The translations under genes were made by a program, and so were the position numbers. Below the pieces are notes generated by a model, which saw only the letters and a list, made by a program, of their open reading frames with translations, was not told the DNA's origin and searched no databases. A stretch of 64,000 bases of DNA from Pseudomonas delhiensis (lineage in GTDB: Bacteria > Pseudomonadota > Gammaproteobacteria > Pseudomonadales > Pseudomonadaceae): contig NZ_FZPC01000001.1 in the NCBI RefSeq assembly GCF_900187975.1, forward strand, positions 362,944 to 426,943. The letters are read 5' to 3'. Shown in pieces: positions 37,819 through 44,863 of the stretch. Each line of letters starts with the position of its first letter. Position 1 is the stretch's first letter.

Positions 37819-38657
37819 GGCGCCTCCCCCTGCACGCGCCGGTTCAGCTCGGCGGCGCTCGGCCAGGGTTGCCCGCGCAGATGCAGCAGGCTCAGCAGCA
37901 TGGCCACGTAGAGCGCGCTGGAAAGCCGGTTGAGGGCATGCAGCAGGTCCGGGCGACGCAGCCTGAAGCCGGCCTCCATGAACACCTGGGCGGCGCAGAT
38001 TTCCACCTCGCGCACCTTGGCCCGCAGCAGGTTGAGTAGCGCCGGCGCGCGGCCGTGGCCGCACTCGGGCACCAGGTGGTCGTGGCCCAGGTACTGCAGC
38101 GGCGCGTGGGACAGGCGATGCAGCACGGCCTCGTCGAGCCCGCCGACGGCGAACCCGGCCAGTTCCTCGCCGAGCACGTCGGCACGCATCAGCTGGCCGA
38201 GCAGCGAACGGATGTCGGCCAGCCAGGCGGCCAGCCCGGCCGGTTCCGGCAGCTCCACCTGCAGCCACACCGCCAGGGCGATGGCCGCGTCCAGCTGGGC
38301 GCGGAACTGCAGGCGCGGGTCGTTCTTGGCCACCAGTTCGTGGGCGTTCAGGTGGGTCATGCCGGCGGGCTTGTGCGCCGGCGTCTCGCCGCACAGCTGG
38401 CAGGCCGCGGCGACGCGCCGGGCGCTGCCGGTCAGCCCGTGCACCGCCTGCAGGCACGGCGCGCCGTCCGCGTCCGGCTCTTCGGTCGCCCGGTACAGGC
38501 GGCCCTGTTCGTCATGGAACTTCAGCGACAGGTGGCGCTCGTCGATCAGCGCGCGGGCGGCGGGGGTCAACCGCGCGTCGGCGGGCAGCCGCAGCTCGGT
38601 GCCTTCGCTCAGGCCGTGGCGCTCGCGCAGCCAGCTTTCGGTGATGAAAGTGCTCAT
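37815..38657 (-). CDS. eutT: EutT ATP:cob(I)alamin adenosyltransferase
   Basis: A 280-residue enzyme making adenosylcobalamin for the ammonia-lyase. The helical C-terminal domain shows [46 protein letters not shown] and [20 protein letters not shown], matching enterobacterial EutT. The metal-site motif reads His-X11-Ala-Cys-Gln-Leu-Cys (about residues 78-94), whereas the enteric motif is described as H-X11-C-C-X2-C, so the first of the paired cysteines is alanine here. The start [15 protein letters not shown] was chosen; the frame upstream is a shadow of eutQ. Its neighbours are eutD (4-nt overlap) and eutQ (7 bp). Confidence 0.93.
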   Translation of the reverse strand: MSTFITESWLRERHGLSEGTELRLPADARLTPAARALIDERHLSLKFHDEQGRLYRATEEPDADGAPCLQAVHGLTGSARRVAAACQLCGETPAHKPAGMTHLNAHELVAKNDPRLQFRAQLDAAIALAVWLQVELPEPAGLAAWLADIRSLLGQLMRADVLGEELAGFAVGGLDEAVLHRLSHAPLQYLGHDHLVPECGHGRAPALLNLLRAKVREVEICAAQVFMEAGFRLRRPDLLHALNRLSSALYVAMLLSLLHLRGQPWPSAAELNRRVQGEAP

Positions 38658-38664
38658 GGCCGCC

Positions 38665-39354
38665 TCACTGTTCCTGCCAGTTGGCCGGCCAGGCCACGTA
38701 GAGGAAGCGCACCCGGCTGGGGGTGCCGAACTCGATGGCGCTGCCCTTGGGGATGAACAGCAGGTCGCCGGGCTGACCCACCAGGGTCTCGCCGTTCTGG
38801 CGGATGTGCAACTCGCCCTCCAGCACCAGGTCCACTTCGTCATAGTTCAGCGTCCAGGGGAAGAAGGCGTTCTCCCACTGCATGAAGCCGGCGCCCATGC
38901 TGCTGCCGTCCTCGGCGCCGACCACGTCGGTGATGCCGATCTGGCAGTCGCCCGGCACCCCGTCGAGGCGGCCGAAGCGCACGCTGTCGCCCTTCACCAG
39001 CTTGATCCCGCCGGCGCCGGTGCGCGCCTCGAAGGCCGCCCGGGCCACGCTGGCGCCGCCCTGCTGCGCGGCCTTGCGCACCAGTTGGTCGACCAGTTGC
39101 GCGTCCACCTCGGCGGGCAGTCGCGCCAGTACCTCGGCGCGGATCCGCGCCAGTTCGTCCTCGCTGGGCCCGGCCGCTTGCGCCTCCTGTGCCTCCGGGC
39201 TGCCGGCCACCCGCTCGACCAGCGCCAGGCCCACCTGCTCGGCCACCGTGCGCGCCTCCGGCGTGACGATGCAGCGCGGCAGTTCCACGGCCAGGGAACT
39301 CTGCCCGGCGGCGATGGCTTCACGGATGTCGTTGGCGGTAATCAGCTTCTTCAT
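38665..39354 (-). CDS. eutQ: EutQ cupin-domain protein (reported acetate kinase)
   Basis: A 229-residue protein (E. coli: 233). The N-terminal 90 residues are helical and variable (MKKLITANDIREAIAAG). The C-terminal cupin barrel (about 115-225) carries DVVGAEDGSSMGAGFMQWENAFFPWTLNYDEVDLVLEGEL and the GDLLFIPKGSAIEFGTP turn in pieces typical of EutQ. Work in Salmonella assigned EutQ an acetate-kinase activity needed under some conditions; a true AckA is also encoded in this operon. Its start overlaps the eutP stop by 4 nt. Confidence 0.94.
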   Translation of the reverse strand: MKKLITANDIREAIAAGQSSLAVELPRCIVTPEARTVAEQVGLALVERVAGSPEAQEAQAAGPSEDELARIRAEVLARLPAEVDAQLVDQLVRKAAQQGGASVARAAFEARTGAGGIKLVKGDSVRFGRLDGVPGDCQIGITDVVGAEDGSSMGAGFMQWENAFFPWTLNYDEVDLVLEGELHIRQNGETLVGQPGDLLFIPKGSAIEFGTPSRVRFLYVAWPANWQEQ

Positions 39355-39821
39355 CTCAACAGGTCCTCGATCGGATTCCGTGCGTTCAACAGCGCGCGCA
39401 GGCGCTCGATGCTGGCGGGGTCGTCGCTGGCGGTGCGGACGATCTCGCCGTCGATGCCGTGGCTGCGCAGCAGGCGCTCGATGGCGGGCAGGTCGACGCC
39501 GGGCAGGTCGCACTTGCTGATCACCCCGATCAGCCGCTTGCCGGCGTGGATGTCGAGCAGCCCGGGCGGCAGCCGGCATTCCAGCGAATCGGCGGGGTGC
39601 ACGTAGACCAGGGTGTCGACGTCGTCGGTGCTGGTGATCAGCGCGCGGTACAGGCGCGGGTGGCTGACGAACTCGCCGGGGGTGTCCAGCGCGCCGCTGG
39701 GGTCGTACTCCAGCGCCTGGGTCTTGCGCGCCGCCGCGGGGTTGCCGCACAGGGCGTTGAACAGGGTGGTCTTGCCGGCGCCGACGCCGCCGACCAGGGC
39801 ATAGCGCTGCGCGCTCATCAT
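39351..39821 (-). CDS. eutP: EutP P-loop GTPase-like protein
   Basis: A 156-residue Ras-like P-loop protein (E. coli: 159). Walker A is GGVGAGKTTLFNAL at residues 11-24; DTPGEF gives the switch II Asp, and SKCDLPG the base-specificity motif in NKxD position. EutP/PduV proteins associate with microcompartments and have been suggested in their positioning; enzymatic kinase claims also exist. It begins ATGATG, with the first A shared with the eutS TGA stop (1-nt overlap). Confidence 0.94.
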   Translation of the reverse strand: MMSAQRYALVGGVGAGKTTLFNALCGNPAAARKTQALEYDPSGALDTPGEFVSHPRLYRALITSTDDVDTLVYVHPADSLECRLPPGLLDIHAGKRLIGVISKCDLPGVDLPAIERLLRSHGIDGEIVRTASDDPASIERLRALLNARNPIEDLLR

Positions 39822-40156
39822 CAGCTCCTGGTCACCGGGCAGACGCTGTAGTCGAGCAGCCGGCCGAGGGCGGCGCAGGTCTGCGCCAGCGCCTCCTCCA
39901 CCGCGCCGACGCTGCCGTGCAGCACCAGGGCGCCGCTGAAGCGGTCGAGGAAGCCGATGCGCACGTCCGCTGCCTTGGTGGCGAAGTCGCCGGCGATCAT
40001 CGCGGTCTCGCCCGGGGTCAGGGTCATGATGCCGATGGCCTCGGCCCCGGGCACGCCGATCTTGCCCGCCAGCTCCTCCTGGGGGTGCGCGATCAGGTGC
40101 GCCAGGGTGACCTGCTTGCCGGGGACGAACTCCTGGATGATGCGCTCTTTGGACAC
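39821..40156 (-). CDS. eutS: EutS bent-hexamer shell protein, first gene of the operon
   Basis: A 111-residue BMC-domain protein, the same length as E. coli EutS, which forms bent hexamers at shell edges. It begins with GTG (encoding [20 protein letters not shown]), preceded at 8 nt by a GAGGAGC ribosome site. [31 protein letters not shown] sequence is conserved. Being first, it lies closest to the operon promoter, and a perfect inverted repeat is centred about 86 bp upstream of its start. Confidence 0.95.
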   Translation of the reverse strand: MSKERIIQEFVPGKQVTLAHLIAHPQEELAGKIGVPGAEAIGIMTLTPGETAMIAGDFATKAADVRIGFLDRFSGALVLHGSVGAVEEALAQTCAALGRLLDYSVCPVTRS

Positions 40157-40226
40157 GGGCTCTGCTCCTCTAACTGCTTAGGAAGCTAACAAGTGCCCGG
40201 ACGGTGGCCCTATCAAAATCCGGCAA

Positions 40227-40258
40227 AGTTTTCCGCCGCCCCGCAAGACCGGAAAACT
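40227..40258 (-). promoter_or_regulatory. Perfect 9-bp inverted repeat upstream of eutS, candidate EutR operator
   Basis: AGTTTTCCG (40227-40235) and CGGAAAACT (40250-40258) are exact complements separated by 14 bp, placing the arm centres 23 bp apart, about two helical turns. The A/T-rich arms are conspicuous in this G+C-rich region. They lie 71-102 bp before the eutS start codon. EutR is the obvious candidate to bind. The remaining sequence to the riboswitch (40259-40482) shows no gene. Confidence 0.5.
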
Positions 40259-40482
40259 CCTACGCGAAACCGCTGGAACGCCCGCAGGACGCCGCATCGA
40301 AGGTTACTGGCCACAGCCTGCAACCCGCGGCCGACGCCCTGCTGAGTGACTTTGTCGCAGCCGCCGGAAAGCGTCCGGGCACAGGCGGGGCGCCGCCATG
40401 GACGTGACGGGCCGCAGAAGAAAGGGGCGTCTGACGGACAGGTTCCGCGTCGGCCCGACTTGCCCGGCCGCCGCGTTGTTCG

Positions 40483-40672
40483 TAAGGTGCGCACGTTTTC
40501 GTTCGAGGTAACGGGAAGCAGGTGGAAGACCTGCGCTGCCCCCGCAACGGTAACCGACCGCAGGCCTGCGCCTGCCGCGCTCCAACCCGCCACTGTGCGC
40601 CACGCATGGGAAGGCCGGGAGCGTGCGAGTCGGCAGCCCGGAGACCGCCCTCGACACGCATGACAGGTGTTG
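40483..40672 (+). ncRNA. Cobalamin riboswitch (B12 element) controlling btuB
   Basis: Conserved blocks appear in order: AACGGGAAGCAGGTGGAA (from 40511), CTGCCCCCGCAACGGTAA (from 40537), a GCCACTG...GGGAAGGC pair (40589-40616), and the B12 box AGCCCGGAGACCGCC (40635-40649). This is the standard AdoCbl/MeCbl-binding aptamer. It lies in the btuB leader, ending about 80 bp before the start codon. High cobalamin should repress btuB, probably by masking the ribosome site. Confidence 0.95.
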
Positions 40673-40753
40673 CGGAGGGCCGCACCTTCAAGCGCGGCCA
40701 CTCCCGCCCTTGCCCAGCCCTCCTCGAAAGTCCACTTTTGAGGAACCCCAGCG

Positions 40754-42619
40754 ATGAAACTTTCCCGTCTTGCCCTGGCCGCCGCCGTGCTGCCCGCGGC
40801 GGCCTTCGCCACCGACGATGCCGAACAGGCCTACCAGCTGCCGTCGATGGTCATCACCTCGGCGCGCCAGGCCGAACCCCGCGGCCAGGCCACCTCGGCC
40901 AACACCGTCTTCACCCGCGACGACATCGAGCGCCTGCAGGCGCGCAGCGTCCCCGAGCTGCTGCAACGGGTGCCCGGCGTGCAGCTGAGCAACGCCGGCG
41001 GCCTGACCAGCTACTTCCTGCGCGGTACCAACCCCGGCCAGACCCTGGTGCTGGTGGACGGCCAGCGCATCGCCTCGGCGAGCAGCGGCATCGCCCGCCT
41101 GGACTACCTGAACCTCGACAACATCGAGCGCGTGGAAGTGACCCGCGGCCCGCGCTCGGCGCTGTACGGCGCCGACGCCATCGGCGGGGTGATCCAGATC
41201 TTCACCCGCCGCGGCGAAGCCGGCCTGCACCCGCAGGTGCGCCTGGCCGCCGGCAGCAACGGCACCTTCCAGCGCAGCGCCTCGCTCGCCGGCGGCGATG
41301 AGCGCACCCGCTTCGACCTGGGCGCCAGCCTCGACGAGAGCCGCGGCTACGACTACACCCGCGACAACGTCGGCGCCGACAGCGACCACGACGGCCAGCG
41401 CAACAAGGCCGTGCACCTGAACCTTGACCACCGCCTGAACGAGGACTGGAAGGCCGGCTTCAGCCTCAACGACCAGCGCGGCGACAGCGAATACGACGAC
41501 GCCTACAGCTACGCCCCCGCCGGGCCCCACGACGAATTCCGCGTCAGCAGCTACAGCGGCTACCTCGAAGGCCAGCTGACCTCGATGTGGAACAGCCGCC
41601 TGGAACTGGGCCGCAGCTTCGACCGCAACAAGGCCGTGGGCGCCGCCGAGGCGTGGAACAACGGCACCCTGGAAACCACCCGGCATTCCGCCAGCTGGTT
41701 CAACCGCCTGCAACTGGACGCGCGCAACCAGCTGGCCCTGGGCGCGGACTGGTACGAGGACCGGGTCGACGGCAGCACCGCCTTCGCCGAGGACAGCCGC
41801 ACCAACCACGCCTTCTTCGCCCAGCACAGCTTCAAGGGCGAGGCCTTCTCCACCGAGCTGGGCCTGCGCCACGACGACAACGAGCGCTACGGTTCGCAGC
41901 ACAGCTGGAACGCCGCCTTCACCCTGCCGGTGGGCGATAGCCAGAGCTGGATCGCCAGCTACGGCGAGGGCTTCCGCGCGCCGACCTTCAGCGACCTCTA
42001 CTACCCCGGCGCCAGCAACCCGGACCTTGCGGCCGAGACCTCGAAGACCTACGAGCTGCAATGGCGCGGCGACTTCGCCGGCACGCATCTGGAGGCTGCG
42101 CTATACCGCACGGAAGTAGACGACCTGATCGCCTGGGACAGCGCCAGCAACATGCCGCAGAACATCGCCAAGGCGCGCATCGACGGCCTCGAGGCCAGCC
42201 TGGCCCGCGAGGTCCTCGGCTGGCAGGCCAACCTCGGCCTGAGCATCATCGACCCGCGCGACCGCGACACCGGCCACACCCTGCCGCGCCGCGCCCGGCG
42301 CACCCTGAGCCTGGACCTGGACCGCCAGTTCGGCGCCTTCGGCGTCGGCGGCACCTGGCGCGCGCTGAGCAACAGCTACGCCGACGCGGCCAACCAGGAC
42401 CGCCTGGGCGGCTACGGCGTGCTCGACATGCGCGGCAGCTGGCAGTTCAGCGAAACGCTGCGCTGGGACCTGAAGCTGCAGAACCTGCTGGACAAGGACT
42501 ACGCCCGCGCCAGCTACCAGCGCCCGACCGACCCCATGGGCTTCCCCAGCGAGACCTTCCACTACAAGGAAGCCGGGCGCACCGCGCTGCTGGCGTTGAC
42601 CTGGACGCCGGAGTTGTAG
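40754..42619 (+). CDS. btuB: BtuB TonB-dependent cobalamin receptor
   Basis: A 621-residue outer-membrane receptor (E. coli: 614). Residues 1-19 are a signal peptide ending AFA. The TonB box is in PSMVITSARQ near residue 30. The plug domain (about 35-150) includes VPELLQRVPGVQLSN, FLRGTNPGQTLVLVDGQRI and VEVTRGPRSALYGADAIGGVI. The 22-strand barrel follows, ending LLALTWTPEL with the expected C-terminal aromatic-rich strand. The riboswitch upstream identifies cobalamin as ligand. Placement beside the B12-dependent eut operon, divergently transcribed, links uptake with use. Confidence 0.94.
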   Translation: MKLSRLALAAAVLPAAAFATDDAEQAYQLPSMVITSARQAEPRGQATSANTVFTRDDIERLQARSVPELLQRVPGVQLSNAGGLTSYFLRGTNPGQTLVLVDGQRIASASSGIARLDYLNLDNIERVEVTRGPRSALYGADAIGGVIQIFTRRGEAGLHPQVRLAAGSNGTFQRSASLAGGDERTRFDLGASLDESRGYDYTRDNVGADSDHDGQRNKAVHLNLDHRLNEDWKAGFSLNDQRGDSEYDDAYSYAPAGPHDEFRVSSYSGYLEGQLTSMWNSRLELGRSFDRNKAVGAAEAWNNGTLETTRHSASWFNRLQLDARNQLALGADWYEDRVDGSTAFAEDSRTNHAFFAQHSFKGEAFSTELGLRHDDNERYGSQHSWNAAFTLPVGDSQSWIASYGEGFRAPTFSDLYYPGASNPDLAAETSKTYELQWRGDFAGTHLEAALYRTEVDDLIAWDSASNMPQNIAKARIDGLEASLAREVLGWQANLGLSIIDPRDRDTGHTLPRRARRTLSLDLDRQFGAFGVGGTWRALSNSYADAANQDRLGGYGVLDMRGSWQFSETLRWDLKLQNLLDKDYARASYQRPTDPMGFPSETFHYKEAGRTALLALTWTPEL

Positions 42620-42630
42620 GTATCGGCCCA

Positions 42631-42681
42631 TGCAGGAGCGCGCCCTGCGCGCGATTTCGCGGGCAGGGCCCGCTCCTACAG
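42631..42681. repeat. Inverted REP pair downstream of btuB
   Basis: TGCAGGAGCGCGCCCTGCGC and its opposed partner GGCAGGGCCCGCTCCTACA face each other within 51 bp. The pair is 11 bp after the btuB stop and could act as its terminator-like 3' end. Confidence 0.7.
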
Positions 42682-42707
42682 GTTGCCGTGAGGCATGGCA
42701 TTCTCAC

Positions 42708-43401
42708 CCGTAGGAGCGGATTCATCCGCGATTCCGCCGGCAGGGCGGACGGCGCCCAGGCCAACCTTGGCGCCGCCGGGGATCGCCGCTGAACGGCGGA
42801 TAACGCGGAGCGTTATTCGCCCTACGTTCGCCATGAGGCACAGCATTTCCCTGTAGGAGCGGGCCCTGCCCGCGATTCCGCCGGCAGGGCGGACGGCGCC
42901 CAGGCCAACCTTGGCGCCGCCGGGGATCGCCGTTAAACGGCGGATAACGCGGAGCGTTATTCGCCCTACGTTCGCCATGAGGCACGGCATTTCCCTGTAG
43001 GAGCGGGCCCTGCCCGCGATTCCGCCGGCAGGGCGGACGGCGCCCAGGCCAACCTTGGCGCCGCCGGGGATCGCCGCTGAACGGCGGATAACGCGGAGCG
43101 TTATTCGCCCTACGTTCGCCATGAGGCACGGCATTTCCCTGTAGGAGCGGGCCCTGCCCGCGATTCCGCCGGCAGGGCGGACGGCGCCCAGGCCAACCTT
43201 GGCGCCGCCGGGGATCGCCGCTGAACGGCGGATAACGCGGAGCGTTATTCGCCCTACGTTCGCCATGAGGCACGGCATTTCCCTGTAGGAGCGGGCCCTG
43301 CCCGCGATTCCGCCGGCAGGGCGGACGACGCCCAGGCCAACCTTGGCGCCGCCGGGGGTCGCCGCTGAACGGCGGATAACGCGGAGCGTTATTCGCCCTA
43401 C
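42708..43401. repeat. 144-bp composite tandem repeat, about 4.8 copies
   Basis: Units begin at 42708, 42851, 42995, 43139 and 43283, so the spacing is 143, then exactly 144 three times, with near-identical sequence. Each unit joins a REP-type arm (CTGTAGGAGCGGGCCCTGCC), a G+C-rich middle, and the second palindrome (GCGGATAACGCGGAGCGTTA... ending CGCCCTACG), then a short ATGAGGCACGGCATTTCC linker. The last unit is truncated at the HAD gene, whose TAG stop it supplies. 144 is divisible by three, so open frames run through it without being genes. Confidence 0.92.
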
Positions 43402-43997
43402 GCCAACACCCCCGCCAGCCGCCCCAGCGCCGCGCAATCCACGGCGTGCCAGTCGCTCAGCTCCGGCCAGGGGTTCTCCGCCAGGTTGACCAGCGCCGTG
43501 TAGCTGCCCGCCGCGCGGCCGCATTCCAGGTCGAAGCGGTAGTCGCCGACCATCAGCATGTCTTTGGGCTGCACGCCCCAGCGCTCGGCCAGGTGCAGCA
43601 GGCCGTCGGGGTTGGGCTTGGGCCGGGCCTCGCCGCGGCCAAGGATGTCCGCGCTGGCGAAGCAGTCGCCCAGGCCGATGGCCTGCAGGGTCACCAGCGC
43701 CAGCTCGTGGGCGTTGCGGGTGAGGATGCCGAGGCGGTAGCCGGCCTCGTGCAGCGCGCGCACCAGGTCCACCGCGCCGGGGGCGGCGGTGGAGGCCAGG
43801 GCCAGTTCGCGCTCGTGCTCCAGCAGCCAGGCGTGCTTGGCCGCCGCCTCGGCTTCCGGCAGCGCCGCCAGGTGGCTGAGGATGTCGTCTTCCTGGGGAA
43901 TGCCCAGGGCCCGCTTGATCGCCGGGAAGTCGTGCACCGCCAGGGTCAGGGTGCCGTCCATGTCGAACACCCAGTGGCGGATTTCGGCCGGGCTCAT
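43398..43997 (-). CDS. HAD-family phosphatase (PGP/Gph-like)
   Basis: A 199-residue haloacid-dehalogenase hydrolase. Motif I is FDMDGTLT with the nucleophile Asp near residue 11; motif II is ILTRNAHE; motif III is the Lys in ARPKPNPDGLL; motif IV is MVGDYRFDLECGRAAG. A helical cap lies between I and II. Substrate, perhaps a small phosphate ester, is unknown. Its ATG overlaps the tesB stop by 4 nt, and its TAG stop is supplied by the adjoining repeat array. Confidence 0.88.
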   Translation of the reverse strand: MSPAEIRHWVFDMDGTLTLAVHDFPAIKRALGIPQEDDILSHLAALPEAEAAAKHAWLLEHERELALASTAAPGAVDLVRALHEAGYRLGILTRNAHELALVTLQAIGLGDCFASADILGRGEARPKPNPDGLLHLAERWGVQPKDMLMVGDYRFDLECGRAAGSYTALVNLAENPWPELSDWHAVDCAALGRLAGVLA

Positions 43998-44863
43998 GCC
44001 CAGTCCTCGCGGCGGCGGATCAGGCCTTCCTGGGTCGCCGAGGCCACCAGTTGGCCGTCGCGGTTGAAGATGCTGCCGCGCACGAAGCCGCGGCCGTTGC
44101 CGGCCCAGGGGCTGTCGATGGCGTACAGCAGCCACTCGTCCGCGCGCAGGTCGCGGTGGAACCACACGGAATGGTCGATGGTGGCCACCTGCATGTCCTT
44201 CTGCCACACCGAACGGCCGTGGGGCAGCAGCGAGGTGGTGAGGAAGCCGAAGTCCGAGGCGTAGGCGAGGATGTACTTGTGCAGCGCCGGCACGTCCGGC
44301 AGCTTGCCGTCGGCGCGCAGCCAGAGGTACTTGATCGGCTCGCCGACCTGCGGGTCGTAGGGGTCGTTCTGGGTGACCGGGCGGATCTCGATGGGCTTGG
44401 GGTACAGCAGCTTGTCGCGGATGCGCTCGGGGAACTGGGCGATGCTGCGCTGCTTGAGCTCCAGGTCCGTGGGCAGGTTCTCCGGGCCGACCACGTCGGG
44501 CATCGGGATCTGGTGCTGGAAGCCCTCCTCGTCGTACTGGAAGGAGGTGCTCAGGGCGAAGATCGGCTGGCCCTTCTGGATGGCGGTGACGCGGCGGGTG
44601 CTGAAGGTGCCGCCGTCGCGCACCCGGTCGACCTGGTAGACCACCGGCATGCTGGCGTCGCCCGGGCGCAGGAAGTAGCCGTGCATGGAGTGCACGTGGC
44701 GCGCCGGCTCCACCGTCTGGCTGGCCGCCGACAGCGCCTGGCCGAGCACCTGGCCGCCGTACAGCTGGCGGAAGCCGAGGTCCTGGCTGATGCCCCGGAA
44801 CAGGTTTTCCTCGATGGGTTCCAGGCTCAGCAAAGCCACCAGGTTGTCCAGTATCTGGGTCAT
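43994..44863 (-). CDS. tesB: Acyl-CoA thioesterase II
   Basis: A 289-residue double-hotdog thioesterase hydrolysing medium and long acyl-CoAs. It shows LSLEPIEENLFRGISQDLG near the start, YGGQVLGQALSAAS, HSMHGYFLRPGD with the conserved His, and the C-terminal catalytic Asp in ATIDHSVWFHRDLRADEWLLY. Length matches E. coli TesB (286). It is coupled by 4-nt overlaps to both neighbours, the SagB-type gene upstream and the HAD phosphatase downstream. Confidence 0.94.
   Translation of the reverse strand: MTQILDNLVALLSLEPIEENLFRGISQDLGFRQLYGGQVLGQALSAASQTVEPARHVHSMHGYFLRPGDASMPVVYQVDRVRDGGTFSTRRVTAIQKGQPIFALSTSFQYDEEGFQHQIPMPDVVGPENLPTDLELKQRSIAQFPERIRDKLLYPKPIEIRPVTQNDPYDPQVGEPIKYLWLRADGKLPDVPALHKYILAYASDFGFLTTSLLPHGRSVWQKDMQVATIDHSVWFHRDLRADEWLLYAIDSPWAGNGRGFVRGSIFNRDGQLVASATQEGLIRRREDWA

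Noticed and set aside
40185..40199. Possible sigma-54 promoter upstream of eutS (GGGCACTTGTTAGC on the minus strand)
   Set aside because: GG and GC can be placed at the right spacing only by losing the CAC and TT matches around them, so it is a chance resemblance. EutR-type activators act with sigma-70.
42708..43401. Possible CRISPR array
   Set aside because: Units are 144 bp with no unique spacers, and there are no cas genes in the window.
42676..43524. A 282-residue minus-strand open frame with a 48-residue internal repeat resembling a repeat protein
   Set aside because: It is the translation of the 144-bp tandem DNA repeat; the repeated peptide arises because the unit is a multiple of three. 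No ribosome site or homologous family is evident, and the real HAD gene overlaps its 5' part.
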